Program-made: the position numbers and the translations under genes | Notes under the pieces: model-generated | Seen by the model: only the letters and a program-made list of their open reading frames with translations | What the model was told of the DNA's origin: nothing | Database searches by the model: none | Source: an uncultured Mycobacterium sp. | Lineage (GTDB): Bacteria > Actinomycetota > Actinomycetes > Mycobacteriales > Mycobacteriaceae | NCBI GenBank assembly: GCA_900078375.1 | Contig: FLQS01000023.1 | Span: forward strand, 1-64,000 | Length of the DNA stretch: 64,000 nt | Reading direction: 5' to 3' | Shown here: piece after piece, positions 45,800 to 55,707 of the stretch | Layout: each line of letters opens with the position of its first letter | Numbering within the stretch: position 1 is the stretch's first letter

Positions 45800-46405
45800 A
45801 TGGTGGGCGCTGTGACCCGAGTTGCCGACTGCGCCATGGAGCCTTCTCCGTGGTCGCCGCGTGAGGCCGAATTGCTGGCCGCCACGCTGCAGTTATTGCA
45901 GCAGCACGGGTATGAGCGTCTGACGGTGGACGCCGTCGCGGCGACGGCTAAGGCGAGCAAGGCGACGGTGTACCGGCGCTGGCCGTCGAAGGGCGAATTG
46001 GTGCTGGCCGCCTTCATCGAGGGCTGCCGCCAGGTGGCGGTCGTCCCCGATACCGGGACGCTTCGGGGCGATCTACTGCTTCTCGGTGAGTCGATCACCG
46101 CGCACGCCACCCAACACTCGGCCACCATCCGCGCGGTGATGGTCGAGGTGTCCCGCGACCCCGCACTGCGCGAGGCGATGCAGCATCAGTTCCTCGACCA
46201 GCGCAAGGCGTTGATCGAATTGGTACTGCGGAACGCCGTCGACCGGGGTGAGATCGAGGCCGCCGCGATCAGCGAGGAACTCTGGGACCTGCTGCCCGGG
46301 TACCTGATCTTCCGGTCGATCGTGCCGAACCGTCCACCCACCATGAAGACCGTGCAGACCTTCGTCGACAACGTCCTCATCCCCAGCCTCACCAGACCCC
46401 TCTAG
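45800..46405 (+). CDS. TetR-family transcriptional regulator
   Basis: Repressor of about 201 aa. HTH: HGYERLTVDAVAATAKASKA followed by TVYRRWPSKGELVLAAFIEG. The C-terminal domain is of the TetR_C group with IRAVMVEVSRDPALREAM. ATG 45800, GTG 45812 and ATG 45836 are all in frame with weak ribosome sites; the longest ATG is given. Its position between atsA and mmpS-mmpL, with the same motif on both sides, suggests it controls both. Confidence 0.87.
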   Translation: MVGAVTRVADCAMEPSPWSPREAELLAATLQLLQQHGYERLTVDAVAATAKASKATVYRRWPSKGELVLAAFIEGCRQVAVVPDTGTLRGDLLLLGESITAHATQHSATIRAVMVEVSRDPALREAMQHQFLDQRKALIELVLRNAVDRGEIEAAAISEELWDLLPGYLIFRSIVPNRPPTMKTVQTFVDNVLIPSLTRPL

Positions 46406-46434
46406 CATCGGAAGTCTTGCCCGAATAGATCCAG

Positions 46435-46451
46435 TACCGTACCGTACCGCC
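46435..46451. promoter_or_regulatory. GTACCG tandem motif, candidate TetR operator 2
   Basis: GTACC-GTACC-GTACCG in 5-base steps, containing the same ACCGTACCGCC (46441-46451) as the site beside atsA. It lies 30 bases after the TetR stop and about 84 bases before the mmpS start. Confidence 0.55.
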
Positions 46452-46534
46452 TAGAGCACTCGGTCCCGGCTGCCCGGGAACCGATCCCTCACTTGCCCAG
46501 TGTTTCGTGTTGCCGGTTATCGAAAGGCCTACGG

Positions 46535-46981
46535 GTGCATAGGTTTCCGATCGGAGCGCTGGCCCGGCGGGGTTGGATGCTGCTGGTCGCCGTGGCGGTC
46601 GTCGCGGCCGCGGGGTTCGCCGTGTACCGGCTGCACGGGATCTTCGGTGCACAGGACGTCACGGCCACGCCCAGCGGTTCCGGCAACGACATCGTCCCGT
46701 TCAACCCCAAGCGCGTGGTCATGGAGGTGTTCGGCCCGCCGGGCACCGTCGCGACCATCACCTACACCGACGTCAACGCCCAACCACAGCGCGCCGACGC
46801 GGTGTCGCTGCCCTGGTCGTACGACACCACCACCACCCAGCCGGCGGTTTTCGTCAACGTCGCCGCCCAGGGTGACAGTGATTCGCTCGGCTGCCGCATC
46901 AAGATCGACGACGTAGTGAAAGACGAAAGATCGGTCAACACGTTGAACGCCTTCACCTATTGCCTGGACAAGTCCGGATGA
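46535..46981 (+). CDS. MmpS-family membrane protein
   Basis: Small accessory protein (148 aa) of the RND-type MmpL exporters. One N-terminal transmembrane helix ([20 protein letters not shown]) is followed by an outside beta-rich domain with [20 protein letters not shown] and a conserved Cys pair ([10 protein letters not shown]...TYCLD). The GTG at 46535 is preferred over the ATG at 46493 because AAAGG lies eight bases upstream and the length then matches the family. The stop overlaps the mmpL start (ATGA). Confidence 0.9.
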   Translation: MHRFPIGALARRGWMLLVAVAVVAAAGFAVYRLHGIFGAQDVTATPSGSGNDIVPFNPKRVVMEVFGPPGTVATITYTDVNAQPQRADAVSLPWSYDTTTTQPAVFVNVAAQGDSDSLGCRIKIDDVVKDERSVNTLNAFTYCLDKSG

Positions 46982-49860
46982 GCCAACAGCAGGTCTCCGA
47001 CCGCTCGTTCACGCACAAGGCAGCGCGAGCGTGTCGGACGCTCGCCGCGCCGATCCTGTTGGTCTGGCTCGCCCTCGCCGCAGTGACCAATGCGCTGGTT
47101 CCGCAGCTCGAAGTCGTCGGTGAAGCCCATAACGTGGCACTGAGCTCACCCGACGCGCCATCGCTGCAGGCGTTCCAACGCATCGGGAAGGTCTTCGGTG
47201 AGTTCGATTCCGACAGCGCGGCGATGATCGTGCTGGAGGGCGAGCAACCTCTGGGAGCCGACGCTCACCGGTACTACGACGAGCTGATCCGGCGCATCGA
47301 AGCCGACCGCAAGCACGTCCAGCACGTCCAGGACTTCTGGGGTGATCCCCTGACAGCCGCGGGAGCGCAAAGCCCCGACGGCAAGGCCGCCTACGTTCAG
47401 GTATTCCTGGCCGGCAATCAAGGCGAAGCGCTGTCCCTGGCCTCCGTCGACGCCGTCCGCGACATCGTCGACCACACACCGGCACCGCCCGGCGTCAAGG
47501 CGTACGTCACCGGTGCGGCAGCACAGGTGGCCGACCAATTCGAGACGGGCGACAAGGGCACCACGAAGGTGACGCTGTTGACCATCGGGGTGATCGCGAT
47601 CATGTTGCTGATCGTCTACCGCTCGCTGGTCACCATGATCTTGATGCTGATCACCGTCCTCATCGAAATGTCTGCGGCCCGAGGGATAGTGGCGTGGCTG
47701 GCCAACTCCGGATTCATCGGACTCTCGACCTACTCGACCAACATCCTCACGCTCTTGGTCATCGCCGCCGGCACGGACTACGCGATCTTCCTCGTCGGCC
47801 GTTATCACGAAGAGCGGTCGGCGGGAGTCGACCGGCAGACCGCGTTCTACGACACCTACCGCGGCACCTCACACGTCATTCTGGGTTCGGGCCTGACGAT
47901 CATCGGCGCGGTCTACTGCTTGCATTTCACCCGGAATCCCTACTTTCAGAGCCTCGGCATCCCGGCCGCGATCGGAGTTTTCGTCGCGCTGATCGCCGCA
48001 CTGACCTTGGCCCCCGCCGTGCTGACCATCGGCAGCCACTTCGGGCTGATGGATCCCAAACGCCGCACGAAAATCCGCGGCTGGCGGCGCATCGGCACGG
48101 CCATCGTGCGGTGGCCCGGACCGATTCTCGTTGTCTCCCTCGCGATCGCACTGATCGGTCTGCTGGCACTGCCCGGCTATAAGACCAGTTACGACGTCGG
48201 CGCCTATATGCCCACCGATGCGCCCTCCAACGTCGGTTACACCGCCGCCGAGCGGCACTTCTCCAAGGCCCGGCTCAATCCCGAGCTGCTGATGATCGAG
48301 ACCAACCACGATCTGCGGAATCCCACCGACATGATCCTGTTGGAGAGAGTCGCCAAGGCCGTCTTCCACACGCCCGGTATCGCGATGGTCCAGTCCATCA
48401 CGCGCCCGCTGGGAACGCCGTTGGACCACACCTCGCTGGCATTTCAGATCAGCGCAGGCAGCCTCGGACAGATCAACAACCTGCCGTTCCAGCAGGCCCG
48501 CGCCGCCGATCTGATCAAGCAGGTGAGCGAGATCGACACGTCGATCAATATCCTGCGCCAGCAGTACGCCCTGCAGCAGCAGAGCTCTGCCGCCACGCAC
48601 GAGCAGGTCGAGGCGTTTCACAAAACCGTCGAGATAACCCAGGACCTGCGCAACGAGATCGCCAACTTCGACGACTTCTTCCGGCCGTTGCGTAACTACT
48701 TCTACTGGGAGCCACACTGTTTCGACATCCCGATCTGTGCCGCCTTGCGGTCGGTCTTTGACGCGCTGGACGGGATCGACGCGCTGACTGACCAATTGGC
48801 CAATGTCACAGCGAGTTTGGACAAGCTGGATGCGCTGCAGCCGAAGCTGCTGGCCCTGATCCCGCAAAACATCGACAGTCAACAAGCCAACCGCGACCTG
48901 ACGATGACCAACTACGCCACCCAGTCGGGCCTCTACGACCAGGCTGCCGCAGCACTGGAGAACTCGACCGCTCTCGGCGCGGCGTTCGACGCCGCCAAGA
49001 CTGACGACTCCTTCTACATTCCGCCAGAAGCGTTCAGCAACCCCGAGTTTCAGCGCGGGCTCAAGCTGTTCCTCTCCCCCGACGGCAAGGCCGCCAGGAT
49101 GATCGTCACCCATGACGTGGATCCCGCGACGCCCGAAGGGCTTTCGCATATCGATGCGATGCGGCATTCCGCTCAGGAGGCCATCAAGGGAACCCCGCTG
49201 GCCGGATCGAGCATCTATATCGGCGGCACCGCGTCGACCTATAAAGACATTGCGGACATGGCCAAGTACGACCTGGTGATCGCCGGGATCGCCGCGCTGA
49301 GCCTGATCCTGCTCATCATGATGTTCATCACCAGGAGCATTGTCGCCGCGCTGGTCATCGTCGGCACGGTGGCGCTGTCCCTTGGCGCCTCATTCGGGCT
49401 CTCAGTGTTGGTCTGGCAGTACCTGTTCGGCATGCCGCTGTACTGGGTCGTCTTGGCGTTGGCCGTGATCCTGCTGCTGGCAGTGGGATCGGACTACAAC
49501 CTGCTGCTGATATCGCGATTCAAAGAAGAGATCGGCGCCGGGCTCAATACCGGCATCATCCGCGCCATGGCCAGTACCGGTGGCGTCGTCACCGCCGCCG
49601 GCCTGGTATTCGCCTTCACCATGGCGTCATTCGTCTTCAGCGACCTTCTGGTGCTCGGCCAGATCGGCACGACCATCGGTCTGGGTCTGCTGTTCGACAC
49701 GCTGATCGTGCGGTCGTTCATGACCCCGTCGATCGCCGCGCTGCTGGGGCGCTGGTTCTGGTGGCCGCTGCGCGTGCGGCCACGTCCGGCCAGCTCGATG
49801 CTGCGGCCCTATGGGACGCGCGAATCCGTGCGCCAACTCCTGCTGTGGGAAGACGACTGA
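46978..49860 (+). CDS. MmpL-family RND lipid transporter
   Basis: Twelve-helix inner-membrane exporter (960 aa) with the MmpL architecture: helix 1, a large outside loop, helices 2-6, a basic linker ([10 protein letters not shown]), helix 7, a second loop and helices 8-12. The proton-relay motifs stand in helices 4 and 10: [17 protein letters not shown] and [16 protein letters not shown]. Probable cargo is a lipid, siderophore or drug; which cannot be told from sequence. It starts inside the mmpS stop codon. It ends ten bases before a convergent small gene. Confidence 0.93.
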   Translation: MSQQQVSDRSFTHKAARACRTLAAPILLVWLALAAVTNALVPQLEVVGEAHNVALSSPDAPSLQAFQRIGKVFGEFDSDSAAMIVLEGEQPLGADAHRYYDELIRRIEADRKHVQHVQDFWGDPLTAAGAQSPDGKAAYVQVFLAGNQGEALSLASVDAVRDIVDHTPAPPGVKAYVTGAAAQVADQFETGDKGTTKVTLLTIGVIAIMLLIVYRSLVTMILMLITVLIEMSAARGIVAWLANSGFIGLSTYSTNILTLLVIAAGTDYAIFLVGRYHEERSAGVDRQTAFYDTYRGTSHVILGSGLTIIGAVYCLHFTRNPYFQSLGIPAAIGVFVALIAALTLAPAVLTIGSHFGLMDPKRRTKIRGWRRIGTAIVRWPGPILVVSLAIALIGLLALPGYKTSYDVGAYMPTDAPSNVGYTAAERHFSKARLNPELLMIETNHDLRNPTDMILLERVAKAVFHTPGIAMVQSITRPLGTPLDHTSLAFQISAGSLGQINNLPFQQARAADLIKQVSEIDTSINILRQQYALQQQSSAATHEQVEAFHKTVEITQDLRNEIANFDDFFRPLRNYFYWEPHCFDIPICAALRSVFDALDGIDALTDQLANVTASLDKLDALQPKLLALIPQNIDSQQANRDLTMTNYATQSGLYDQAAAALENSTALGAAFDAAKTDDSFYIPPEAFSNPEFQRGLKLFLSPDGKAARMIVTHDVDPATPEGLSHIDAMRHSAQEAIKGTPLAGSSIYIGGTASTYKDIADMAKYDLVIAGIAALSLILLIMMFITRSIVAALVIVGTVALSLGASFGLSVLVWQYLFGMPLYWVVLALAVILLLAVGSDYNLLLISRFKEEIGAGLNTGIIRAMASTGGVVTAAGLVFAFTMASFVFSDLLVLGQIGTTIGLGLLFDTLIVRSFMTPSIAALLGRWFWWPLRVRPRPASSMLRPYGTRESVRQLLLWEDD

Positions 49861-49870
49861 GGTCGCGGGA

Positions 49871-50158
49871 TCAGTCGATGGATACCGGCCGCGCTTCACG
49901 GGGGACCTCCGCGGTCTGCGCCGCTGGCAACCTCGTGAGCTCGGTTTGCCGTTCGCTGCTCCAGCCGGCGTAGCCGAGTGCCACGGCCAGCGCCGAGTAG
50001 ACCGCGGCCTCCGACCACATGAAACCGACACCCCACCGCCGGCCGAGGAACACCGGCTCGCTGATGATGCCGCGCGACGTCGCGACCGCATATGCGGCGT
50101 GCGCGTAGCCCAGCGCGGCGAACGATCCTGAAAGGAATTTGCAGACTTCGCGGTTCAT
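49871..50158 (-). CDS. Small membrane protein, hypothetical
   Basis: A 95-residue protein with two moderately hydrophobic segments (FAALGYAHAAYAVATSRGII and YSALAVALGYAGW) and a polar tail rich in Pro, Glu and Arg. I do not recognise the family. The ATG at 50158 has AAGGA eight bases upstream. It is convergent with mmpL at ten bases distance. Confidence 0.6.
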   Translation of the reverse strand: MNREVCKFLSGSFAALGYAHAAYAVATSRGIISEPVFLGRRWGVGFMWSEAAVYSALAVALGYAGWSSERQTELTRLPAAQTAEVPREARPVSID

Positions 50159-50547
50159 GGTTGGGTTCCTTCTCTTGGCGTGGGTCACTCAACGACCGGA
50201 TGCAGCCGGTCACGTGTCAGTGGAAACTCGGTGTGGACATGCCGATCCATGGCCGCGGCGAAGCCGGCCGAAAAGTACAGGCGCAGGAGCGGGTCACTTG
50301 GGATTGAATCGTCAACACCGGCTTCACCTCCCCCGCACTCAGCGGGCGTGATCAACGCTATTGACGCGGGAACGGCGGCCATCAGGGTAGAAAGTCACCG
50401 AATTGGTGGACGTGTCACCAGTCTCACGGTGCCCGCGGCAGGCCACCCGGATCTGGACAACTGTCAGCAAGACCACATCGTTTCCATATCGATATCACGG
50501 TTTATCACATTCGCAACACGGGTAACTTTGGTAACAGGTGTTACTAC
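50159..50547. other. Gene-poor stretch with a weak minus-strand frame
   Basis: About 390 bases without a convincing gene. A minus-strand frame at 50185-50382 (65 aa; LYFSAGFAAAMDRHVHTEFP, ending 26 bases before the small membrane-protein start) could be a tiny gene or a relic, but has no known family. The last 90 bases before the gene at 50548 are clearly AT-richer than their surroundings. Confidence 0.35.
50531..50544. promoter_or_regulatory. Palindrome at the start of the 172-aa gene
   Basis: GTAACAGGTGTTAC, perfect 5-bp arms, three bases before the ATG; another GGTAAC half lies ten bases upstream of it. Placed to control transcription start or ribosome access. Confidence 0.45.
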
Positions 50548-51066
50548 ATGAGCACCTTTCTGACCAGCGAAGAAAGAGCCGAATGGATTTCCGATATGAA
50601 CACAGTCCTTTACTTCAGCACCCGCGGCACCGTTTATGAAACCCGTGCCTACACCAAGGCCGATATCGATCGACTCGTCCAGGATCACCAGCTGCACTGC
50701 CTGACCAGTAGCGACCGGCAGTTCGACTTCTGGTTCAGCCCGTCACGACCGGGATGCCAGAGCCGGGTGAATGAGCGCGCTACCGAATTGTTGTTGGCAA
50801 CAACGAATTTCACGGCGAAGTCGGTGCCCCTGCTGCCCGGCTGCATCGTGGTCGCCACCCACGACGCCGACGGCGACCTGGACGGACTGAGCTGGGAGCA
50901 GCTCGATCTGCTGGTCCACCGGAATCGCTCGGTAACCGACCGCGACCTGCGCATCCTCGACCGCAGGATCCAGCGTCACGACCGCCTTCAGGCGCGTCGA
51001 TCCCGCCCCGCCGCAGTCAAAGCCGCTCCGGCGCCGGCCGCGAGCAGACAGAAAATCGCGCTCTAG
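50548..51066 (+). CDS. Hypothetical protein, 172 aa
   Basis: Soluble protein with no signal or membrane segment. The front half (EWISDMNTVLYFSTRGTVYE, KADIDRLVQDHQLHCLTSSD, FDFWFSPSR) looks like a compact alpha/beta fold. The C-terminal 40 residues are basic and Ala/Pro-rich (RRIQRHDRLQARRSRPAA), suggesting nucleic-acid contact or disorder. I do not recognise it. Its AT-rich upstream region and lone position suggest acquired DNA. Confidence 0.65.
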   Translation: MSTFLTSEERAEWISDMNTVLYFSTRGTVYETRAYTKADIDRLVQDHQLHCLTSSDRQFDFWFSPSRPGCQSRVNERATELLLATTNFTAKSVPLLPGCIVVATHDADGDLDGLSWEQLDLLVHRNRSVTDRDLRILDRRIQRHDRLQARRSRPAAVKAAPAPAASRQKIAL

Positions 51067-51408
51067 GCGCTTGCGGGGACTGCTCGCCGGCGTCATAGGC
51101 AATGAAGTGCGCTTCGTAGAACGGTTCTTCGGTGCGCTGGCCGTCGACCTCGAGGTGGGCGGAATGCAGCAGCTTGCCGATCACCTTCTGGCCCGGCGTC
51201 AACCCGACCTGATCTCGATGCCGGTCTGCCGACTCGCGCGCATCAGCGTCGTGGCAGCAGCCGTGTCGGTTGGTGGATCTCGAAGTGTTAACTGCGCGAT
51301 GTCAATCTTGGTCCCAGCTATCTAGACCATTGATGGGCGAGACGGCCGACGAGCCGCTACTGTCGGGGTCGACAATTCTGATTCGCGGTGATGTGGGCGG
51401 GGGCCGGC
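51067..51408. other. Intergenic stretch with a possible relic frame
   Basis: About 340 bases. On the minus strand a 61-residue frame (51017-51202, TTG start) reads GKLLHSAHLEVDGQRTEEPF then YEAHFIAYDAG, which looks protein-like but is unassigned and overlaps the 3' end of the upstream gene. The right-hand 40 bases resemble the region before the second C39-like gene and are part of a duplication. Confidence 0.35.
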
Positions 51409-52563
51409 GTGACATCCATCAAGCGAGTTGGGCGAATCACGACTTTCGGATTCGCCGTCGGAGCCGGTTTGCTGATCACCTCAGGTGCGTGCGCTGCGGT
51501 GGCCACGGCAGCCCCCGGGGAATCCGGGCAGGGCCCGAGTAGTTCCTCGGCGTCGAGCAGCTCATCATCGGCGGCCCACTCGGCCCGAGCCTCGACCAGG
51601 GCGGCAACCAAAGCCAAGCCGGCCCGCACCGTCAGCACCTCCTCGGCACCAGCGATACAGCCGCACACCGGCAAGAGCACGCCGGCCGCTGCTGCCAGCA
51701 CGTCCGCGGTCTCCGCGACTGACGACATCTCCGCCGTACCCGCGGCCTCGACCACACTGACAGCACCGAAACGCGTTCCCGCACTTCCCACTCCAACCCA
51801 ATTCCAGCAGGCCATCGTCGCGGGTCTCGACTCGGCGCGCCGTAGCCTCGACGACCTGCGCCAGAAGATCCAGGTGCTCGTCGAGAACCAGATCGTCGGT
51901 TTCCAGGACAACCTGGTCGTGCTGCGCATCGACCTGGAGCGCGTCTTCAACCCCAACAAGCAGATCATCTACGGCAACCTGGCAAACGCCCAATACTGGG
52001 CGGCCGGTGGTGCCCAGACCGCGAGCCTGATGGCTGCGGCGATGGTGATCAGCGCGATCACCGGTCAAACCGTGACCGCGCAGAGCATCGTCAACGAAGC
52101 CATGAACACCGACAGCGTCGCTCAACCGGGCCGGGCCATGTACCTGGGCACCGACACCTATGACTGGGTGTGGGCAAGTGACGCGGTCCAGCTGATGGAA
52201 ACCCACGGCATCAAGGTGACGACCGTCTACTACACCAAGAGCCAGCAGCAGCGGGCCCTGGATGCGATCGAAACTGCGTTGTCGCAAGGTAAGTCGGTGA
52301 TTGTGAGCATCAGCGGCAAGGTCGTCTCCAGCAACACCGGTAACGATGAAGTATGGACGACCGAGCACCAGGCGGTGCTGCTCGGGATCAATATCACCAA
52401 GAATCTCGTCTATCTCAACGACGGCGCGAATCCCCAGGGCCAGAACCTGACGATGTCGCTCGAAGACTTCTTGGACGCCTGGCAGGCCAGCCGCTATACG
52501 GCCATCCTCGCCGAATTGGCTCCTGCCACAGCCCAAGCCACCGACGGAGCCGTCGCCGCATGA
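51409..52563 (+). CDS. Secreted C39-like protein lacking catalytic residues
   Basis: Exported protein (384 aa), paralogue of the next gene. Signal peptide: a basic start then a hydrophobic stretch ending near AVATA-APG. A Ser/Ala/Thr-rich linker (about 40-115), a helical amphipathic segment (QQAIVAGLDSARRSLDDLRQ), and a C39_2-like fold follow. Where the sister has Gln213 and Cys219, this one has Ala199 and Ala205 (AAGGAQTASLMAAAMVI); His320 (TEHQAVLLGIN) is kept. It should be unable to cut peptides. The GTG at 51409 matches the sister start; an ATG at 51388 is in frame. Confidence 0.8.
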   Translation: MTSIKRVGRITTFGFAVGAGLLITSGACAAVATAAPGESGQGPSSSSASSSSSSAAHSARASTRAATKAKPARTVSTSSAPAIQPHTGKSTPAAAASTSAVSATDDISAVPAASTTLTAPKRVPALPTPTQFQQAIVAGLDSARRSLDDLRQKIQVLVENQIVGFQDNLVVLRIDLERVFNPNKQIIYGNLANAQYWAAGGAQTASLMAAAMVISAITGQTVTAQSIVNEAMNTDSVAQPGRAMYLGTDTYDWVWASDAVQLMETHGIKVTTVYYTKSQQQRALDAIETALSQGKSVIVSISGKVVSSNTGNDEVWTTEHQAVLLGINITKNLVYLNDGANPQGQNLTMSLEDFLDAWQASRYTAILAELAPATAQATDGAVAA

Positions 52564-52717
52564 CCGGGTCCAGCAGTGGCAAAGATTCGTGCGTCGTTAA
52601 CTGGACTGACATGAGCGCACCGTCTCGGTTATCTAGCCGATCGCCGAACCCCAGTGGAGACAAGTCACTACGGTCAGCATCGAGAATTCCAATTCGCAAT
52701 GATGGGGCGGGCCTGAC

Positions 52718-53908
52718 GTGACTTCCATTAAGCGGGCTGGGCGAATCGCGACATTCGGATTCGCGGTTGGCGCTGGTTTGCTGATCGCCTCCGGCGCCGG
52801 CGCCGCGGTGGCCGCGGCCGCCCCCGATGACGCGGGGCACACGTCGACCACCAGTTCCTCGGCATCAAGTGCCCGCACGCACCGGCCGGCCGCTGCGAAC
52901 TCGACCGGCACCTCAGCCAAGCCCAAACCGGCCCGCACGATCAGCTCCACGACCGACTCCTCGGCACCGGTCGTCCAGATGAACACCGGCAAGCGCACAC
53001 CGGCGGCGGCAAGCGCGCTGAAAGCGGTGGCCCCGGCGGCCAGCGACACCACGACTCCGACGGCGTCGGTCAAACAGTCTCGGGCCCAACGCCTTCCCAC
53101 GCCGGCGGAGGTTCAGCAGGCGATCGTGGCGGGTCTCGACGCCGCGCGCCGCGATCTGGACACCCTCCGTCGCAACGTCGAGCTGCTGGTCAAGCACCAG
53201 ATCGAGGGCATCCGCGACAACCTGACCACCCTGCGCTACGACCTCGAGGCCATCGTCGGACCCAACCGGCAGCCCGAGCAGCCGGACATCCCGGCGGACG
53301 ATACGCCCGGACTCATCGGCAATCCGGCCGACAAAGAGGTCTACTTCGTCCCCCAGGGCGACACCAACAGGTGTGTGCTGATGTCGACAGCCATGGTGAT
53401 CGGACAACTTCGGGGCATCGACAACATGCCGACCGCACAGCAGATCACCGACGAGGCCGCCACGACGCCGAGCACCGTGAAGCCCGGCAAGATGATCTAC
53501 GACCCGATCAAAGACACCTACGTCGCGTACGCCGATGCCCTGGCGCTGCTGGAGGCTCACGGCATCACGGCGACGTCGACCCAGTTTTCCAAGGGCCAGG
53601 GCACTACCGCGGTCGACAACCTCAAAACAGCGTTGACCGCGGGAGAATCGGTGATCGTGACGATCAATGCCAACATCGCCTGGGGACGGGCCGCGCCGGG
53701 TGGGGCCGTCACGGCCGATCACGCCATCACCGTCTTGGGCATCGACACGGTCAACGACATCGTCTACGTCAACGACAGCGCCTTTGAGACCAAGGGCCAG
53801 GGGATGGCCGTCAAGTTGAACGTGTTCATGAGCGCCTGGGCGGCCAACGACTACCAGACCATCACCGCCCACCTCACTCCCGCCATCGAATCCACGATCG
53901 CGGCCTGA
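52718..53908 (+). CDS. Secreted C39-like cysteine peptidase
   Basis: Exported protein (396 aa): signal peptide ending near AVAAA-APD, a Ser/Thr/Ala/Pro linker, an amphipathic helix pair (QQAIVAGLDAARRDLDTLRR, EGIRDNLTTLRYDLEAIVG), then a Peptidase_C39_2-like domain. Gln213 and Cys219 in VPQGDTNRCVLMSTAMVIG, His335 in TADHAITVLGID and Asn352/Asp353 in VYVNDSAF are in catalytic order. GTG start. It probably cleaves peptides or isopeptides outside the membrane; there is no ABC exporter or bacteriocin nearby. Tandem paralogue of the inactive gene upstream. Confidence 0.82.
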   Translation: MTSIKRAGRIATFGFAVGAGLLIASGAGAAVAAAAPDDAGHTSTTSSSASSARTHRPAAANSTGTSAKPKPARTISSTTDSSAPVVQMNTGKRTPAAASALKAVAPAASDTTTPTASVKQSRAQRLPTPAEVQQAIVAGLDAARRDLDTLRRNVELLVKHQIEGIRDNLTTLRYDLEAIVGPNRQPEQPDIPADDTPGLIGNPADKEVYFVPQGDTNRCVLMSTAMVIGQLRGIDNMPTAQQITDEAATTPSTVKPGKMIYDPIKDTYVAYADALALLEAHGITATSTQFSKGQGTTAVDNLKTALTAGESVIVTINANIAWGRAAPGGAVTADHAITVLGIDTVNDIVYVNDSAFETKGQGMAVKLNVFMSAWAANDYQTITAHLTPAIESTIAA

Positions 53909-53966
53909 GCAGCACGCCCGCGCGATTAGAGGTTTTGCGTCGTCGGCAAATACGATCGATGACGCA

Positions 53967-55613
53967 ATGACTGATCACGACCTGGATATCCGAACAGCTC
54001 CCACGGGGACGGCTGCGGCTCAGCGCCTGGCGGCCGAAGCCGGTCGCCGGCGGACCTTCGCCGTGATCAGCCATCCTGACGCCGGTAAATCGACACTGAC
54101 CGAGGCACTGGCCCTGCATGCCAGAGTGATCACGCAGGCCGGCGCCATCCACGGCAAATCCGGACGACGCGCGACGGTGTCGGACTGGATGGAGATGGAG
54201 CAGGCCAGAGGTATCTCCATCACCTCGACGGCGCTGCAGTTCCCCTACCGCTCGCCGGACGGGCAGGACTGCGTCATCAACCTGCTCGACACCCCGGGCC
54301 ACCAGGACTTCTCCGAAGACACCTACCGGGTGCTCAGCGCCGTCGATTGTGCCGTCATGCTGATCGACGCCGCCAAGGGGCTGGAACCGCAGACCCTCAA
54401 GCTGTTTCAGGTGTGCAAGCACCGCGGCCTCCCGATCCTCACCGTGATCAACAAGTGGGATCGGCCCGGTCGCCATGCACTGGAACTGCTCGACGAGATC
54501 CAGGAGCGCATCGGGCTCAAACCCACCCCGCTGACGTGGCCGGTCGGAATCGCGGGCGACTTCAAGGGCGTCCTCGATCGCCGCACCGGCAACTTCATTC
54601 GGTTCACCCGCACCGCCGGCGGTGCTACCGCCGCCCCCGAGGAGCACATCGCACCCGAGCGTGGCCACGACGCCGCCGGGATCGATTGGGACAACGCGGT
54701 CGAAGAGTGTGAACTGCTCTCCGCCGACGACGGCGATCACGACGAGGAACTCTTTCTGCAAGGCGTGACGACGCCCGTCCTGTTCACCTCGGCCGCGCTG
54801 AACTTCGGGGTGAACCAGCTGCTGGACACTCTGGTCCGGCTCGCACCCCCGCCCAGCGGGCAGGTCGACGTCGACGGGAACGTGCGCCCCGTCGACTCGC
54901 CGTTCAGCGCGTTCGTCTTCAAGGTGCAGGCGGGCATGGACTCCGCCCACCGCGACCGGATCGCCTACGCCCGGGTGTGCTCGGGGACATTCGAGCGCGG
55001 CGATGTCCTCACCCATGCCGCGACGGGCAAGCCGTTCGTGACCAAGTACGCCCAGTCGGTGTTCGGTCAGCAGCGCTCGACGCTGGACAATGCGTGGCCC
55101 GGCGACGTGATCGGGCTGGCGAACGCCGCGGCGCTACGTCCGGGAGACACCCTGTTCCGGGACATTCCCGTGCAGTTCCCGCCGATACCGAGCTTCTCCC
55201 CCGAGCATTTCTCCGTCGCCCGTGGCACCGATCCGAGTAAGCACAAGCAATTCCGCAAGGGCATCGAGCAACTGGAGGAGGAAGGCGTGGTGCAGGTTCT
55301 GCGCTCGAACCGGCGCGGGGATCAGGCACCCGTGCTCGCCGCCGTCGGTCCGCTGCAGTTCGAGGTCACCAGCCACCGGATGGCCACCGAATTCAACGCG
55401 CCCATCTCGCTGGAGGGGCTGCCCTACACCGTCGCCCGCGCCGTCGATCCCGATGACGCCGAGTTCGTCGAAAAGCAGGTGTCGATGGAAGTCCTCACCC
55501 GCACCGACGGCGTCATGCTGGCGTTGTTCACCACGAAGTGGCGCCTGCAAGGGTTCCAGGAGGACAACCCCGGGGTGCGGTTGCGTCCGCTGGTCGCCGC
55601 CGGAGACGACTGA
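53967..55613 (+). CDS. prfC: Peptide chain release factor 3
   Basis: Translational GTPase (548 aa) that removes RF1/RF2 from the ribosome after termination. G1 SHPDAGKSTLTE, switch region ARGISITSTALQFPY, G3 DTPGHQDFSEDTYR and G4 NKWDRPG are intact, followed by the RF3-type domains II and III (FSPEHFSVARGTDPSKHKQF, VGPLQFEV, FTTKWRLQGFQED). Normal length. It stands alone between the C39-like pair and a convergent SDR. Confidence 0.95.
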   Translation: MTDHDLDIRTAPTGTAAAQRLAAEAGRRRTFAVISHPDAGKSTLTEALALHARVITQAGAIHGKSGRRATVSDWMEMEQARGISITSTALQFPYRSPDGQDCVINLLDTPGHQDFSEDTYRVLSAVDCAVMLIDAAKGLEPQTLKLFQVCKHRGLPILTVINKWDRPGRHALELLDEIQERIGLKPTPLTWPVGIAGDFKGVLDRRTGNFIRFTRTAGGATAAPEEHIAPERGHDAAGIDWDNAVEECELLSADDGDHDEELFLQGVTTPVLFTSAALNFGVNQLLDTLVRLAPPPSGQVDVDGNVRPVDSPFSAFVFKVQAGMDSAHRDRIAYARVCSGTFERGDVLTHAATGKPFVTKYAQSVFGQQRSTLDNAWPGDVIGLANAAALRPGDTLFRDIPVQFPPIPSFSPEHFSVARGTDPSKHKQFRKGIEQLEEEGVVQVLRSNRRGDQAPVLAAVGPLQFEVTSHRMATEFNAPISLEGLPYTVARAVDPDDAEFVEKQVSMEVLTRTDGVMLALFTTKWRLQGFQEDNPGVRLRPLVAAGDD

Positions 55614-55707
55614 GACTTCTCCCGGCTACGTTCCGTCACGCTGTCATCTCCGGAGCCGGGATCGCCGGCCCCACACCCCTTCGCCTGCCTGACTACCCAC
55701 CGGCGTC

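Noticed and set aside
46435..46451. GTACC tandem units as a possible CRISPR or VNTR
   Set aside because: Only three 5-base units and no spacers; better read as an operator because the same 11-mer lies beside atsA.
46455..46487. Hairpin-like CGGTCCCGG / CCGGGAACCG before mmpS
   Set aside because: The arms need a bulge and no T-run follows, so neither a terminator nor a riboswitch can be supported.
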